Shown: piece after piece, positions 1 to 7,669 of the stretch
Position numbering within the stretch: the first letter of the stretch is position 1
How the letters are laid out: each line of letters opens with the position of its first letter
DNA from: Trileptium ribeirensis
Taxonomy: Eukaryota > Nematoda > Enoplea > Enoplida > Thoracostomopsidae
NCBI GenBank assembly: GCA_030248225.1
Contig: JASANE010029120.1
Location: 1 to 11,011 of the forward strand
Reading direction: 5' to 3'
DNA length: 11,011 nucleotides
Notes under the pieces: model-generated
Database searches by the model: none
The model's input: the letters and a program-made list of their open reading frames with translations, nothing else
Told to the model about the DNA's origin: nothing
Translations under genes and position numbers: made by a program

Positions 1-218
1 TGCTACAACTATTGTAACTGAAAATAACCTAGTTTGACTCATGATGTTGCAAATAATATACATAATAATATAGAATTGATGGTAAGAACGGAAGAAGAGT
101 GCGATGCAAGAGTAAACTTTTGATGCGCAGCCAACCATAATCTTTTGACACCATGTACAAAGCGTTGTTGAGAACAAAACTCGCATTTCAATAGCCATAT
201 GTGATTTCGACATTTTTC

Positions 219-285
219 TGTTCCATAACGCCATTGCCGAATGCAATTCGACCCCCGTACTTTAACACCAATGTGTTATGGAACA
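219..285. repeat. Nested inverted repeat (possible cruciform)
   Basis: The arms at 219-236 and 269-285 pair through the shared core GTTCCATAAC / GTTATGGAAC and an inner CATTG / CAATG, with a small mismatch between them. Inside the loop a second hairpin, CGAAT-GCA-ATTCG, lies at 238-250. This is seen directly. It could be a tiny foldback element or an old transposon end; no target duplication was identified. Confidence 0.6.
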
Positions 286-374
286 TTTTCTAATTATAAT
301 GTATGAAATATGAAACGAACTAATTTCTGTGCTTTTATGCAAAAATGAAATTTGTGTTCAGTGAAGTAATTGTG

Positions 375-599
375 AATATCTAAGTAAATGTTCGAGCTAC
401 GTGGATGTTATTGATCTCATTTTGTTGAGCAATTCATCCTCTATATATTTGTAAAGGACGTGGGTTATGCCGCAGGTTAGGCTAAAACATGATTTTGAAT
501 GATTTTGTGTGGCCCAAAATACACGAAAGCGGCAATATCAATGCAACCGATCGAACTATATGGATGCTAATAATCACATTTTGCAGACCAATTATTCTA
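375..599 (+). repeat. Diverged direct repeat, about 159-bp offset
   Basis: The segment around 375-440 recurs at about 533-599 with an offset of 159 bp. Shared blocks include AATATC, TCGA-CTA, TGGATG, CATTTTG and CAATT. Within the second copy a shorter tandem pair begins with CAATTATTCT at 589 and again at 615 (26-bp period). The copies are clearly diverged, so this is either an old tandem duplication or two decayed copies of one repeat. No function is visible. Confidence 0.4.
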
Positions 600-814
600 T
601 CTGTGCTTGTACATCAATTATTCTGTATGTACTTGAGTTCCTAAATGCGCTGAAAGCTGATACATCTGCTCGACACTTCAAGCAACATCGCTGAAATTCG
701 GTCTATTTTGTTTGAAATTATCGCTAAATGACATATTCAACACTCACATCTCCTTGGCGATAAGATAAGCTCCTAGTTTACTTGCTAACATGAAAATTTA
801 GGATGTTAAAAGAA

Positions 815-850
815 AATGTCGGCAGAGTGTAGATTCGACTCTGCGACATT
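815..850. repeat. Short hairpin
   Basis: AATGTCGGCAGAGT (815-828) pairs with ACTCTGCGACATT (838-850) around a 9-nt loop, with one unpaired base. The stem is 13 bp. It is not followed by a T-run, and its role is unknown. Confidence 0.6.
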
Positions 851-967
851 GTGCTTTACACGTTTTATAGTGAGTCCTTGCCCCTATTCAAATGTTAGAC
901 AATAATCAATCTCCGCACGAATGCCACTCTAACAATTCATGAACGGGATAACCCAACTGCTCCGTAA

Positions 968-1393
968 TGTAGCGTTTACGTTATAAAGGATCCCCATGTG
1001 AAAGGTTTGTCTACCCTGAGTGTCTCTGCCACCATCAATTATATGGTATCTTTGACACAACCGTGTTTGCGATTGTATTTTGAGATAGTATACATACGCA
1101 ATGTAGTGTCGATAATACTATGGCGTAGACCACACCATAAAATTTATATGGTGTTAGCTACACCATGTTGTTAATTACACGCATTATATAACGTGTTTGT
1201 GGATGGTGTCCTTGACACCGTCGGTAATAAGCAATAGGTAGATCTAGCCACTATAGCTAAAGTTGATGGCGTCTGGTACACCATCTATTGCATTATACAG
1301 TGTAGGTATATACAGTATGCCACTGGATGGTGTGGTTTACATTATTGGGGGACAGAACTTTCACACGGGGTCCTTTATAACGTGACCGCCGCA
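968..1393. mobile_element. MITE family A, copy 1 (about 426 bp, TAA target duplication)
   Basis: This is a non-autonomous DNA transposon with no coding capacity. The left end (968 to about 1011) and right end (about 1351-1393) are inverted repeats of roughly 44 bp sharing ACGTTATAAAGGA, CCCC, GTGTGAAAG or ATGTGAAAG, and TGTC. It is flanked by direct TAA copies at 965-967 and 1394-1396. A 3-bp TWA duplication is typical of PIF/Harbinger transposons, so that superfamily is the best guess; the terminal bases do not settle it. Copies at 8203-8653 and, more decayed, about 7201-7669 lie in the same orientation. The interior holds six ATGGTGT-N5-ACACCAT dyads. Confidence 0.85.
1043..1345. repeat. 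Series of 19-bp dyads inside MITE A copy 1
   Basis: There are six units of 7-bp arms around a 5-bp centre: 1043-1061 (degenerate), 1120-1138, 1148-1166 (perfect ATGGTGT-TAGCT-ACACCAT), 1203-1221, 1266-1284 and 1327-1345. The last four starts are 55, 63 and 61 bp apart. The centres AGACC, TAGCT, CCTTG, CTGGT and GGTTT all differ while the arms stay recognisable. Many arm changes are C/T or G/A transitions. Copy 2 keeps five units in the same order. Confidence 0.8.
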
Positions 1394-2122
1394 TAATACT
1401 ACTGTTCTGCCTTCACATGATAGACTCTTAGTTTTAGTATCATCACAAAATGCAACTATATTAGAAGAGAAAATATATACATAGTGTTGATGTGTACATT
1501 TGTGTGTGTACAACTTCGTTTTCATGTATGATATATTTCCTTATGTACAGGAATTTTATATGTGCTTTGAGCGGTCAATAATGCAATCATGAAAGTCAAA
1601 AAGGCTAAAATTATGCTTAAATTAGTTTATATATTACCTATATGTATATATGTGTATAAAATATGTGCTTTGGGTAGTCACTAATATAATCAAGAAATCT
1701 AAGATAACAGTGCGAAATGAAGCATCGTGTACCTTTCGACAAAAATATATTTATTAGAAATATCAAACACACATAAGTTGCCGGACTGAAATATTAGAAA
1801 TAGACCAAATCTACGCCTGGATTTGTAATAAAACCCATTTCTACATTACGTAACCTTTGGCAATGCAGATATGTAATGTTTTTGGAATACAAATATATCA
1901 TCAAACTAGATGCTACAATTCTCCAACGTTGGGTTATAGGATCAGTTAATATCGCCAGAAAATTATTTAGCCAATCCAACAAGCATAAATGCATTGACAT
2001 TGCTAGCTAAGTAATTTTATAATCATTCAACAAGTGTTCAATAATTAAAATAGTCACAGCTAAAGTGTTGTCTTTAAGCTACACTCCAAAATCTCATAAA
2101 CTCTCTGTAAGGAGAGTATCAT
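1394..2122. other. Unassigned AT-rich DNA with a weak tandem duplication
   Basis: No gene is supported. A block starting TATGTGCTTTG at 1559 recurs at 1662 (103-bp offset) with similar following sequence (GTCA-TAAT-AATCA), suggesting an old tandem duplication. The ORF on the minus strand at 1794-2000 has no recognisable feature. CTCTC-TGTAAG-GAGAG at 2101-2116 forms a small hairpin just before the foldback element. Confidence 0.5.
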
Positions 2123-2454
2123 GGATGGTGCGAGGGTTTCGGCCTGACCCCCCTAATTTCTGGCGGGCGGGGGAGCGGTGGCGGGATTCGTCAAGCACAG
2201 ACCGCACCCGCGTTTTGTGGGGGGTCGCTCGTACCTTGCTCATTTTGTCGAGGGTGGGGGGAGGAGGGGGCGGGGTACGGCGGCCCACAGTTTGCGTGGG
2301 GTCGGTTTATAAGCAGCTACCGGTTCAATCGACCCCTCTCAAAACTCGGGCGCGTCCGACCTACCACCCCCCACCGCAAAATGAAGGGCGCGTACGAGCC
2401 ACCCGACACAAAACGTGAGGGGTTCTGTACATGACAACCGCCCGAAAACGCCAA
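2123..2454. mobile_element. GC-rich foldback element (long imperfect palindrome)
   Basis: This is an island of high GC (by hand count about 69% over 2161-2280) in AT-rich surroundings. About 2188-2310 is the imperfect reverse complement of about 2325-2434, so almost the whole element can fold on itself. Matching blocks include CGTTTTGTG near 2211 with CACAAAACG near 2406, CTCGTAC at 2228 with GTACGAG at 2392, and CATTTTG at 2241 with CAAAATG at 2377. The loop is near 2308-2327. A direct TATCAT flanks it at 2117-2122 and 2455-2460 and may be a target duplication, which would set these borders. ORFs of 117 codons (+) and 64 codons (-) cross it; each contains an HKT-ending peptide because the strands mirror each other, so they are probably not genes. 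Confidence 0.65.
2252..2275 (+). other. G-quadruplex-type G-run cluster
   Basis: Four G-runs of three or more occur in 24 bp with short spacers (GGG, GGGGGG, GGGGG, GGGG), which fits the standard intramolecular quadruplex pattern on the plus strand. The opposite arm of the foldback carries a matching C-run at about 2365-2372. Confidence 0.6.
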
Positions 2455-3554
2455 TATCATCAAACGCGGACTAACATATGAGTGCTGGGAATCGACATAC
2501 TTAATATTGAGTTTTTAAAACATATTTTACTTGGTTAGCATTTTATTTTCAGTGCGGCAGGTAGTCCCTCGAGGTTATAAATTTCCTTCCATATGTTCTA
2601 TTTTGTGATATAAACAGTTTATTTTCAAAAAAGCATCTTAGATAAGTTTTAGCTTAAAACTATAAAAACAAATTAACGCAAACGATACATCACTAAAAAT
2701 CAAACGGAAGCTAAGCACTTAGTGGAGCATCAACATTTGCAATGCGACCTGTTGTTTGTGGAGTTATGAAAATCTTAAGGCAAACTGTTTGCACTTTTAT
2801 TGCAGATTTATGGGTCCCATGATCAACGTTGTAGTACACATCCCTATTCTAATAACTTTAGTTTGTATTTTGCCTTAAGATAAACGAAATTTCAAGCAGT
2901 TTTCGCATAGTGAATTGAAAGACATTTCTGGTATACAGCGGCAGACCGGGTCCTTATAATCAGCTAATAATGCATGATACGGAGTGTCCCAACTGTCGTA
3001 AAATACAAACGTTGGGTTTAGATTTTTGCTTTAATATACTTTCAGAAACGTTCAGTAGGGCTGAATATTATTACTAAAACCCCAGACTTTTCCCTAGACT
3101 AACAACGTGTCTAATTTTTCGTATCTCAAACGCTTTTGAGCCAGGAATTTTTTGAAATACACATCAGAGCTATATTATGGTACATGCTCAAGGTCCCAAG
3201 TTTCGGTGGGATAGCTGGTGTTCGGGGTGGGAATCAGCCTTTGGTGGGGACGTCAGTGGGAATAAAATTTTCAACTATTTATTGCAATTAAATGTTTTTT
3301 AATTTTTTTTCTGATTTTGCCCTCCTGTTTGTGATTATTCCATTACTTTGTGCCTATTTTGCTAAAATTAATCCAATTTCTGCAGAAATTTTCCGCGCGC
3401 CTTCGGCGAGACTGAGCAGTGGTCCGGAGCTTCAGTGGAATAATCTTCTCTCCGCCTCATTATGAGCATGTATGTATAGTATACAAAGTCAGCTAATTCC
3501 TGTATTAAATTAGACGTGTAAAAATTACATTGCGCTCTCATGCTTAACCCTATA
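2455..3554. other. Unassigned AT-rich DNA with a short inverted-repeat pair
   Basis: No gene is supported. 2772-2784 (ATCTTAAGGCAAA) and 2869-2881 (TTTGCCTTAAGAT) are perfect 13-bp inverted repeats spanning 110 bp, a possible very small MITE. The left arm overlaps the palindrome GCAAAC-T-GTTTGC at 2780-2792. AGTTTTA-GCT-TAAAACT at about 2645-2661 is a small hairpin. About 3200-3260 is G-rich, with GGTGGGA repeated. The minus-strand ORF at 3368-3583 has no recognised domain and overlaps the retrotransposon fragment that follows. Confidence 0.5.
2772..2881. repeat. Perfect 13-bp inverted repeats, 110-bp span
   Basis: ATCTTAAGGCAAA at 2772-2784 is exactly complementary to TTTGCCTTAAGAT at 2869-2881. 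The flanks do not show an obvious target duplication. This could be a short non-autonomous transposon or a chance long-loop hairpin. Confidence 0.45.
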
Positions 3555-4073
3555 GCGCCCGAATTATGACGGGTGCATTGCAATGTTTTATATACTCGAA
3601 TTGGCGCCAGGAATTAAATCCAGATTGTTTGATTTATATAAACGGAGTACGCAATCCACTGAACTACCCAGGAGCTGCGGGGCGGTACCTTGAGAAACCT
3701 CGTAAACCAAAGCCAATAACACAGCACTCGGAGTGGAGCATTTACGCTACAAATTTAACTAACGCATCGCTTTCACGAACCCAAGATCTTAATGCCTAGC
3801 TTTATAAGAATATTGCCCATAAAGCAACGTCTAAAAGGTAAAATTCTAAAAACGGATAGAAATTCGTTTGAACTCTCGGAGTCATACCTTCAGCTTGCAA
3901 GCCAAAGCCAAAAGTACTACTACGCATTAACTGGGGCTATCACGTTTGCTCCAAAACAGTATAATGGATTACCCGTTAATTCCGTGTCCACGGTAAAAGC
4001 ATCAGGTTCCCTGTCGCTAGCGAAGTTTTTTGGGATCTTTATCCATAAAAAATCTCGGTTAGTTATTAAGTAG
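3555..4073 (+). pseudogene. Non-LTR retrotransposon RT C-terminal remnant (older)
   Basis: Broken coding sequence resembles the region after the reverse transcriptase domain of CR1/L2/Jockey-type LINE proteins. CNVLY near 3580 corresponds to the family's DYCNALLY motif. In the frame of 3566-3799, PDCLIYINGVRN followed by GAAGRYLEKPRK matches the usual LQ-VQNAAARL--RKF block. In the frame of 3792-4073, LPIKQRLKGKIL and SESYLQLA match LPI-QR--FKIL and PSYL, and FAPKQYNGLP followed by SGSLSLAKFF matches the terminal PK-WNSLP / SSFK-LK motif. At least two frame changes are needed, so it cannot encode a working protein. No catalytic YADD region or clear 3' tail is present. It differs from the element at 5187-6290 and looks older. 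The assignment rests on motif order, not on a database match. Confidence 0.55.
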
Positions 4074-4103
4074 CCCACAATGTAGCCGTCAATTACGTTT
4101 CCT

Positions 4104-4127
4104 ACGTTTATCGCGTTTGATAAACGT
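4104..4127. repeat. Perfect 9-bp stem hairpin
   Basis: ACGTTTATC (4104-4112) pairs exactly with GATAAACGT (4119-4127) around GCGTTT, about 30 bp after the stop of the older RT remnant. It might be part of that element's 3' UTR; nothing else supports a role. Confidence 0.5.
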
Positions 4128-4412
4128 TGAAACCAGAACGGTTATATTGTTATAATTTAGTCACAAAATGAAATAAAAATTTAGCTGTCTGGACGTAATT
4201 TTCTTTTATATTCGAAGTTCTAAAATAATTATATTTAGACAAACTGGCTTTTGTAAATCAAAATATATACATGAACGATTGGTTTATGTTGTTCGGAATC
4301 AAATTGAATTTCCATAACTCATACTCACTGAATATTTACCTGATACGAGCGCGGCCCCATTTTTGTCTAGTATAAACTGTTTTGTAAGCAGGTTTATTCG
4401 ATACAAAAGTAA

Positions 4413-5183
4413 GCCGTTGTCGTATTGGAGGTAGAGGCAACATTTCAAGTTCCAGATAAGTTTTCGACTCTGTGGTTAATATCTGCATTCCAGACCAAAC
4501 AATGTCTTCCGATGCCGTATAAAATAAGATTAGATAGCAAACTATCAAAAGGTATGAGCCTAGGCTGCCAATATCGTTTTGGAGGTAGAGGAAACATTTA
4601 AAGTTCCCGGTAAGTTTTCGACTTGGTGGATAATATCTTCCTTCCTGCTCAAGCAACGTCTTCATGTGGCTTATAAGATACGTGCAGATAGCAAACTATC
4701 AAAAAGGTATGAGCCTAAACAGCCAATGTCGTATTGGAGGTAGAGGCAACATTTAAAGTTCCCGGTAAGTTTTTGACTTGGTAGATAACATCTTCCTTCC
4801 GGCTCAAGCAACGTCTTCCTGTGGCTTATAAGATACGTGCAGATAGCGAACTATCAAAAAGGTATGAGCCTAGGCTGCCAATGTCGTATTGGAGGTAGAG
4901 GCAACATTTCCAGTTCCAGATAAGTTTTCGACTCTGTGGTTAATATCTGCATTCCAGTCCAAATAATGTCTTCCGCTGCCGTATAAAATAAGTCTAGATA
5001 GCAAACTATCAAAAAGGTATGAACCTAGTCTGCCAATGTCGTATTGGAGGTAGAGGAAACATTTAAAGTTCCCGGTAATTTTTCGACTTGTGGATAACAT
5101 CTTCCTTCAGGCTCAAGCAACGTCTTCCTGTGCTGTATAAAATACGTCTAGATAGCATACTACAAAAAGGATGAATATAGGCT
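4413..5183 (+). repeat. Tandem array: five 155-bp units in A-B-B-A-B order
   Basis: Units start at 4413, 4567, 4722, 4877 and 5032 (periods 154, 155, 155, 155). Each begins GCC-A/G-T-TCGT-TTGGAGGTAG and ends near AAAAGGTATGAGCCTA. Two subtypes alternate. Type A (units 1 and 4) has TTCCAGATAAG, ACTCTGTGGTTAA and GCATTCCAG. Type B (units 2, 3 and 5) has TTCCCGGTAAG, ACTTGGTGGATAA or a close variant, and GGCTCAAGCAACG. Units 2 and 5 also share GAGGAAACATTT where the others have GAGGCAACATTT. The larger period is therefore about 465 bp (units 1-2 resemble units 4-5). Minus-strand ORFs at 4336-4665 and 4870-5100 run through it and share peptides only because of the repeats. Nothing suggests a protein function. 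Confidence 0.9.
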
Positions 5184-5186
5184 CTT

Positions 5187-6180
5187 GTAGTTTCCCCGAA
5201 GTCACTTGAATGGTTCAAGTCCTATTTGACAAACCGTTGTCAACGTGTGCAAATAGGCAAATCACTATCGAAATCGACATACCTTGTCAGTGGCGCACCA
5301 CAGGGTAGTGTTATTGTGCCCACACTCTACAACATAGCAACCGTTCCTGTTGCTGAAATAATCGTCGTAGCGGGGTTTTCTGCTCATTGCTATGCTGACG
5401 ATATGCAAATATATAACCATTTTGACGCGAAGCATAACCATGTTGTCGAGTCTCTGCAGAAACTATTGTTGTCGTTACGGCACTAGTTCTACAACAATAA
5501 ACTCAAACTAAACAAGTCTAAAACTGGACTCATTTACTTCTCCCGTCGCCATTTCTCTGGCATACCACTACAAATCAACGATATCACCATTCGCCCTTCA
5601 TCCAGCCTAGAAATTCCATGTGTTGTGCTGGACAGTAGACTAAGCTTTGTCAAACACATGACTGAGTTGTCAAGTTCGTGCACTTGGAAACTCCACGAGA
5701 TTGGTCGGAACGGCGAAGAGCATCGTACGGGTCTTTGTAATGTCCCGGATCGACTACTGCAACGCATTGTACTGTGGCTTGCCCACGATAAATCTACAAC
5801 CCATCCGTCGTTTTCTACATAATGCGGCCAGAATTGTTTCTGGTACGCGACGCTAGGAACACATAAGTCCTGGGCTGCATAAGCTACACTGGTTGCTCCT
5901 TGACCATCGAATTCGATACAAAGAACTCCTGCTGGTTCACAAAGCTCTGACGTCTAACAGCGCTGCATACATTGCTGAAATGTTGCACATACCTACTGCA
6001 ACTCACTTAGCCAATGAAAGAGTACTACGCATTAACGTCATACGGAACAACAGTTTCTGGTTCATCGGCCCGTCCTCATGGAACAGATTGCCATCTAGTC
6101 TTCGCGACGGTGTTTTAAACGTTATTGAATTTAAGTCTAAGTTAAAGACGTTTCTGTTTCCGCAGGTTTTACCTTCATAA
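5187..6180 (+). pseudogene. Reverse transcriptase of non-LTR retrotransposon, disabled
   Basis: In working relatives this ORF2-type protein copies element RNA at a nicked target site. Visible motifs in order: LEWFKSYLTNR at 5205-5237; GAPQGS at 5292-5309, a core RT motif; YADD at 5391-5402, holding the two catalytic aspartates; LDSRLSFVKHM near 5627-5660; SRIDYCNALYCGLP at 5743-5784; NAARIVSGTRR before 5854; and the terminal WNRLPSSLR near 6079-6105, followed by FKSKLKTFLF. The first part reads in the frame of 5226 and the rest in the frame of 5743. A frame change therefore lies between about 5700 and 5743. TAG stops fall at 5484-5486, where relatives usually have a tryptophan, and at 5854-5856. 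The N-terminal half is absent. The catalytic aspartates survive, but the copy is dead. The family is clear; the exact clade (CR1, L2 or Jockey-like) is not. Confidence 0.85.
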
Positions 6181-6290
6181 TATCAAAAATTATCGTATTG
6201 TTATTAATTGTTATATCGTATCCAGCGCTTTTGCAACGCTATCAGCCAAAATGGCACTTTATAAATACCTTATTATTGTTATTATTATTT
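5187..6290 (+). mobile_element. 5'-truncated CR1/L2-type non-LTR retrotransposon
   Basis: The readable protein begins inside the reverse transcriptase, with the endonuclease and N-terminal RT regions missing, as expected from incomplete reverse transcription. It runs through the RT catalytic region and the C-terminal region to a stop at 6178-6180. A short 3' UTR follows, with GGCACTTTATAAATACC at about 6253-6269 and a TTA-rich tail at 6270-6290. A conserved TATAAATACC-like block followed by simple TTA repeats is the usual 3' end of these families in marine invertebrates. The 5' break coincides with the end of the last 155-bp tandem unit. I found no target duplication. Confidence 0.85.
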
Positions 6291-7200
6291 TTATAATTCA
6301 TTGCCTAGATTTCGCTCAAAGTGTCAGACTTAGCCGCCAGTTGTTTCAGTGCGCATCTTCAACTGAATAAGCATATATTATGTGGTTAAAGCATTTGTTT
6401 TGCAGTTTGAACACACTATCGAAGTATCTTAATGGTTTTTGTAGAATCATGCAATTTAACATCAATCTTCAATTTATCAATTTAATATAGGTCTCGGAGC
6501 TATTGTTTTCATCAGAGATTTTAGCGACATCAGAAGTTTGTACTTCACGTGCCTATGGGTTAATTTCAGTGTGATTTACAGAAATAGATGTGTAAAATGT
6601 AGTGAAACTCATAGTATTGGTTTTAGAAATACCAATGCCCTAACACCAGTCCGCAAGTTTAAATACCATCTGTCTAAAAATAGTCTTTATTTAGCTGCTG
6701 AGCTATCATTTATAAAATTAAGTTCACGTGACAGCATCTGATAGTGCTCTCGTATCTCCAAATGCTTTGAAAATCTTACAATGGATATATTCTAAGAACG
6801 AATTCATCCGTTTGATTTCGGGCCTAAACAATTTAAAACACCAGAGAAGAATATTTAAAAATTAGGGCTAATGGTTAACATAACAAACCCTCAAATGTCC
6901 TTTGGGAGGCATAATAGTCCAACTGTCTAAGTGCGGCTTTTAATAGATATTGTCGAAACTTTTATACTGTGAATATGGACTTCCGTGTTCTGAATGTTCT
7001 AAAATAGCTGCATGAAATCACAAATAATTTAAATGGTATCCTGTTCGTAATAAAGTGTACAATGTTTCTTGGAGAATGCTTGGATAAACTTGCAATATAT
7101 AATGTTTTATCACTTAAAACAGGCGATAGTCATTGCAGAACAGTTTTATCATCGTATTGGGAGTTTAATATTTCCCTTTACACCATGACATACAAAGTCT
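6291..7200. other. Unassigned AT-rich DNA
   Basis: I see no gene, RNA or repeat that I can support in this 900-bp stretch. The ORF at 6538-6741 needs a TTG start and has no recognisable motif. Confidence 0.5.
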
Positions 7201-7669
7201 TTACATCAAACATTTAAAAAGGATCATATAAACTTGATTAGTAAATAGCAATGGTGTTTTGCACACCATATTGCTAATGGTCTTCCGCAGGCTGTATGTG
7301 AACAAAACTACAATATGGTGGGTTTTTTCTAACATTAACGCCGAATAATCGGTAACGCTCAATGATTAAGTACATGGGTTAGTGGTTTTAATATTAATCT
7401 TTTGTATTGTTGTTAGGTATATTTAGTGATGTTAGGGACATCATCGCCATTTAGTCTCAGCCGTACTGTTTTAAAATGTATATATAAGTTTGGCGTCCTT
7501 GATAACGCTACTAAAAAGGAATTTAACTATCATAGTTAGGTTCATGTTATTCGCTGTATAATGTCTTCCGTTATACGCATAGATATCCAGCCCACATCAT
7601 TTGATATGGCGTAAGCTATTGGCAGAGGAAACTTCCGCATGCGGAGTACTCTATAAGTTTAACATTGCA
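7201..7669. mobile_element. MITE family A, copy 3 (decayed)
   Basis: The right end is convincing. The dyad ATGGCGT-AAGCT-ATTGGCA at 7606-7624 is followed by GAGGAAACTT, CGG-GTAC, TATAA-GTTTAAC and TTGCA, in the same order and spacing as the last dyad and right inverted repeat of copies 1 and 2. The left end is weaker: ACATTTAAAAAGGATC near 7210-7225 matches ACGTTATAAAGGATC. Inside are a perfect dyad ATGGTGT-TTTGC-ACACCAT (7251-7269), TGATGT-TAGGG-ACATCA (7427-7443) and TTGGCGT-CCTTG-ATAACGC (7490-7508). No target duplication remains visible. Start and end are approximate. Confidence 0.6.

Larger units (their letters stand above)
1..967. other. Unassigned non-coding DNA with small repeats
   Basis: I see no convincing gene here. 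The only ORF of note, at 509-694, needs a GTG start and has no recognisable domain. The stretch contains a nested hairpin at 219-285, a 36-bp hairpin at 815-850 and a diverged direct repeat (about 375-440 and 533-599), each listed separately. It ends at the TAA target site of the MITE that begins at 968. Confidence 0.6.

Noticed and set aside
509..694. 61-codon ORF
   Set aside because: It uses a GTG start, overlaps a diverged direct repeat and has no domain or splice context.
1043..1345. CRISPR-like array of regularly spaced short repeats
   Set aside because: The repeats are 19-bp dyads with differing centres inside a transposon with TIRs and a target duplication; spacings vary, and no cas genes or prokaryotic context exist.
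2065..2418. 117-codon plus-strand ORF across the GC-rich region
   Set aside because: It follows from low stop-codon density in GC-rich palindromic DNA. The minus-strand ORF carries a mirrored peptide, and no domain is recognisable.
2941..2976. Possible fourth MITE A right end
   Set aside because: CGGGTCCTTATAAT and a later TGCAT resemble CGGGGTCCTTTATAA and GCCGCAT, but no dyad or left end was found around it.
4336..5100. Two minus-strand ORFs sharing peptides (FKCFLYLQ-DIG-LGSYL)
   Set aside because: The shared peptides come from the 155-bp tandem units. The frames are interrupted and no protein family is recognised.
5534..5767. 77-codon minus-strand ORF
   Set aside because: It lies antisense to the RT pseudogene, whose plus-strand motifs explain the region.
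6538..6741. 67-codon ORF
   Set aside because: It uses a TTG start, has no recognisable motif, and its composition fits chance AT-rich translation.
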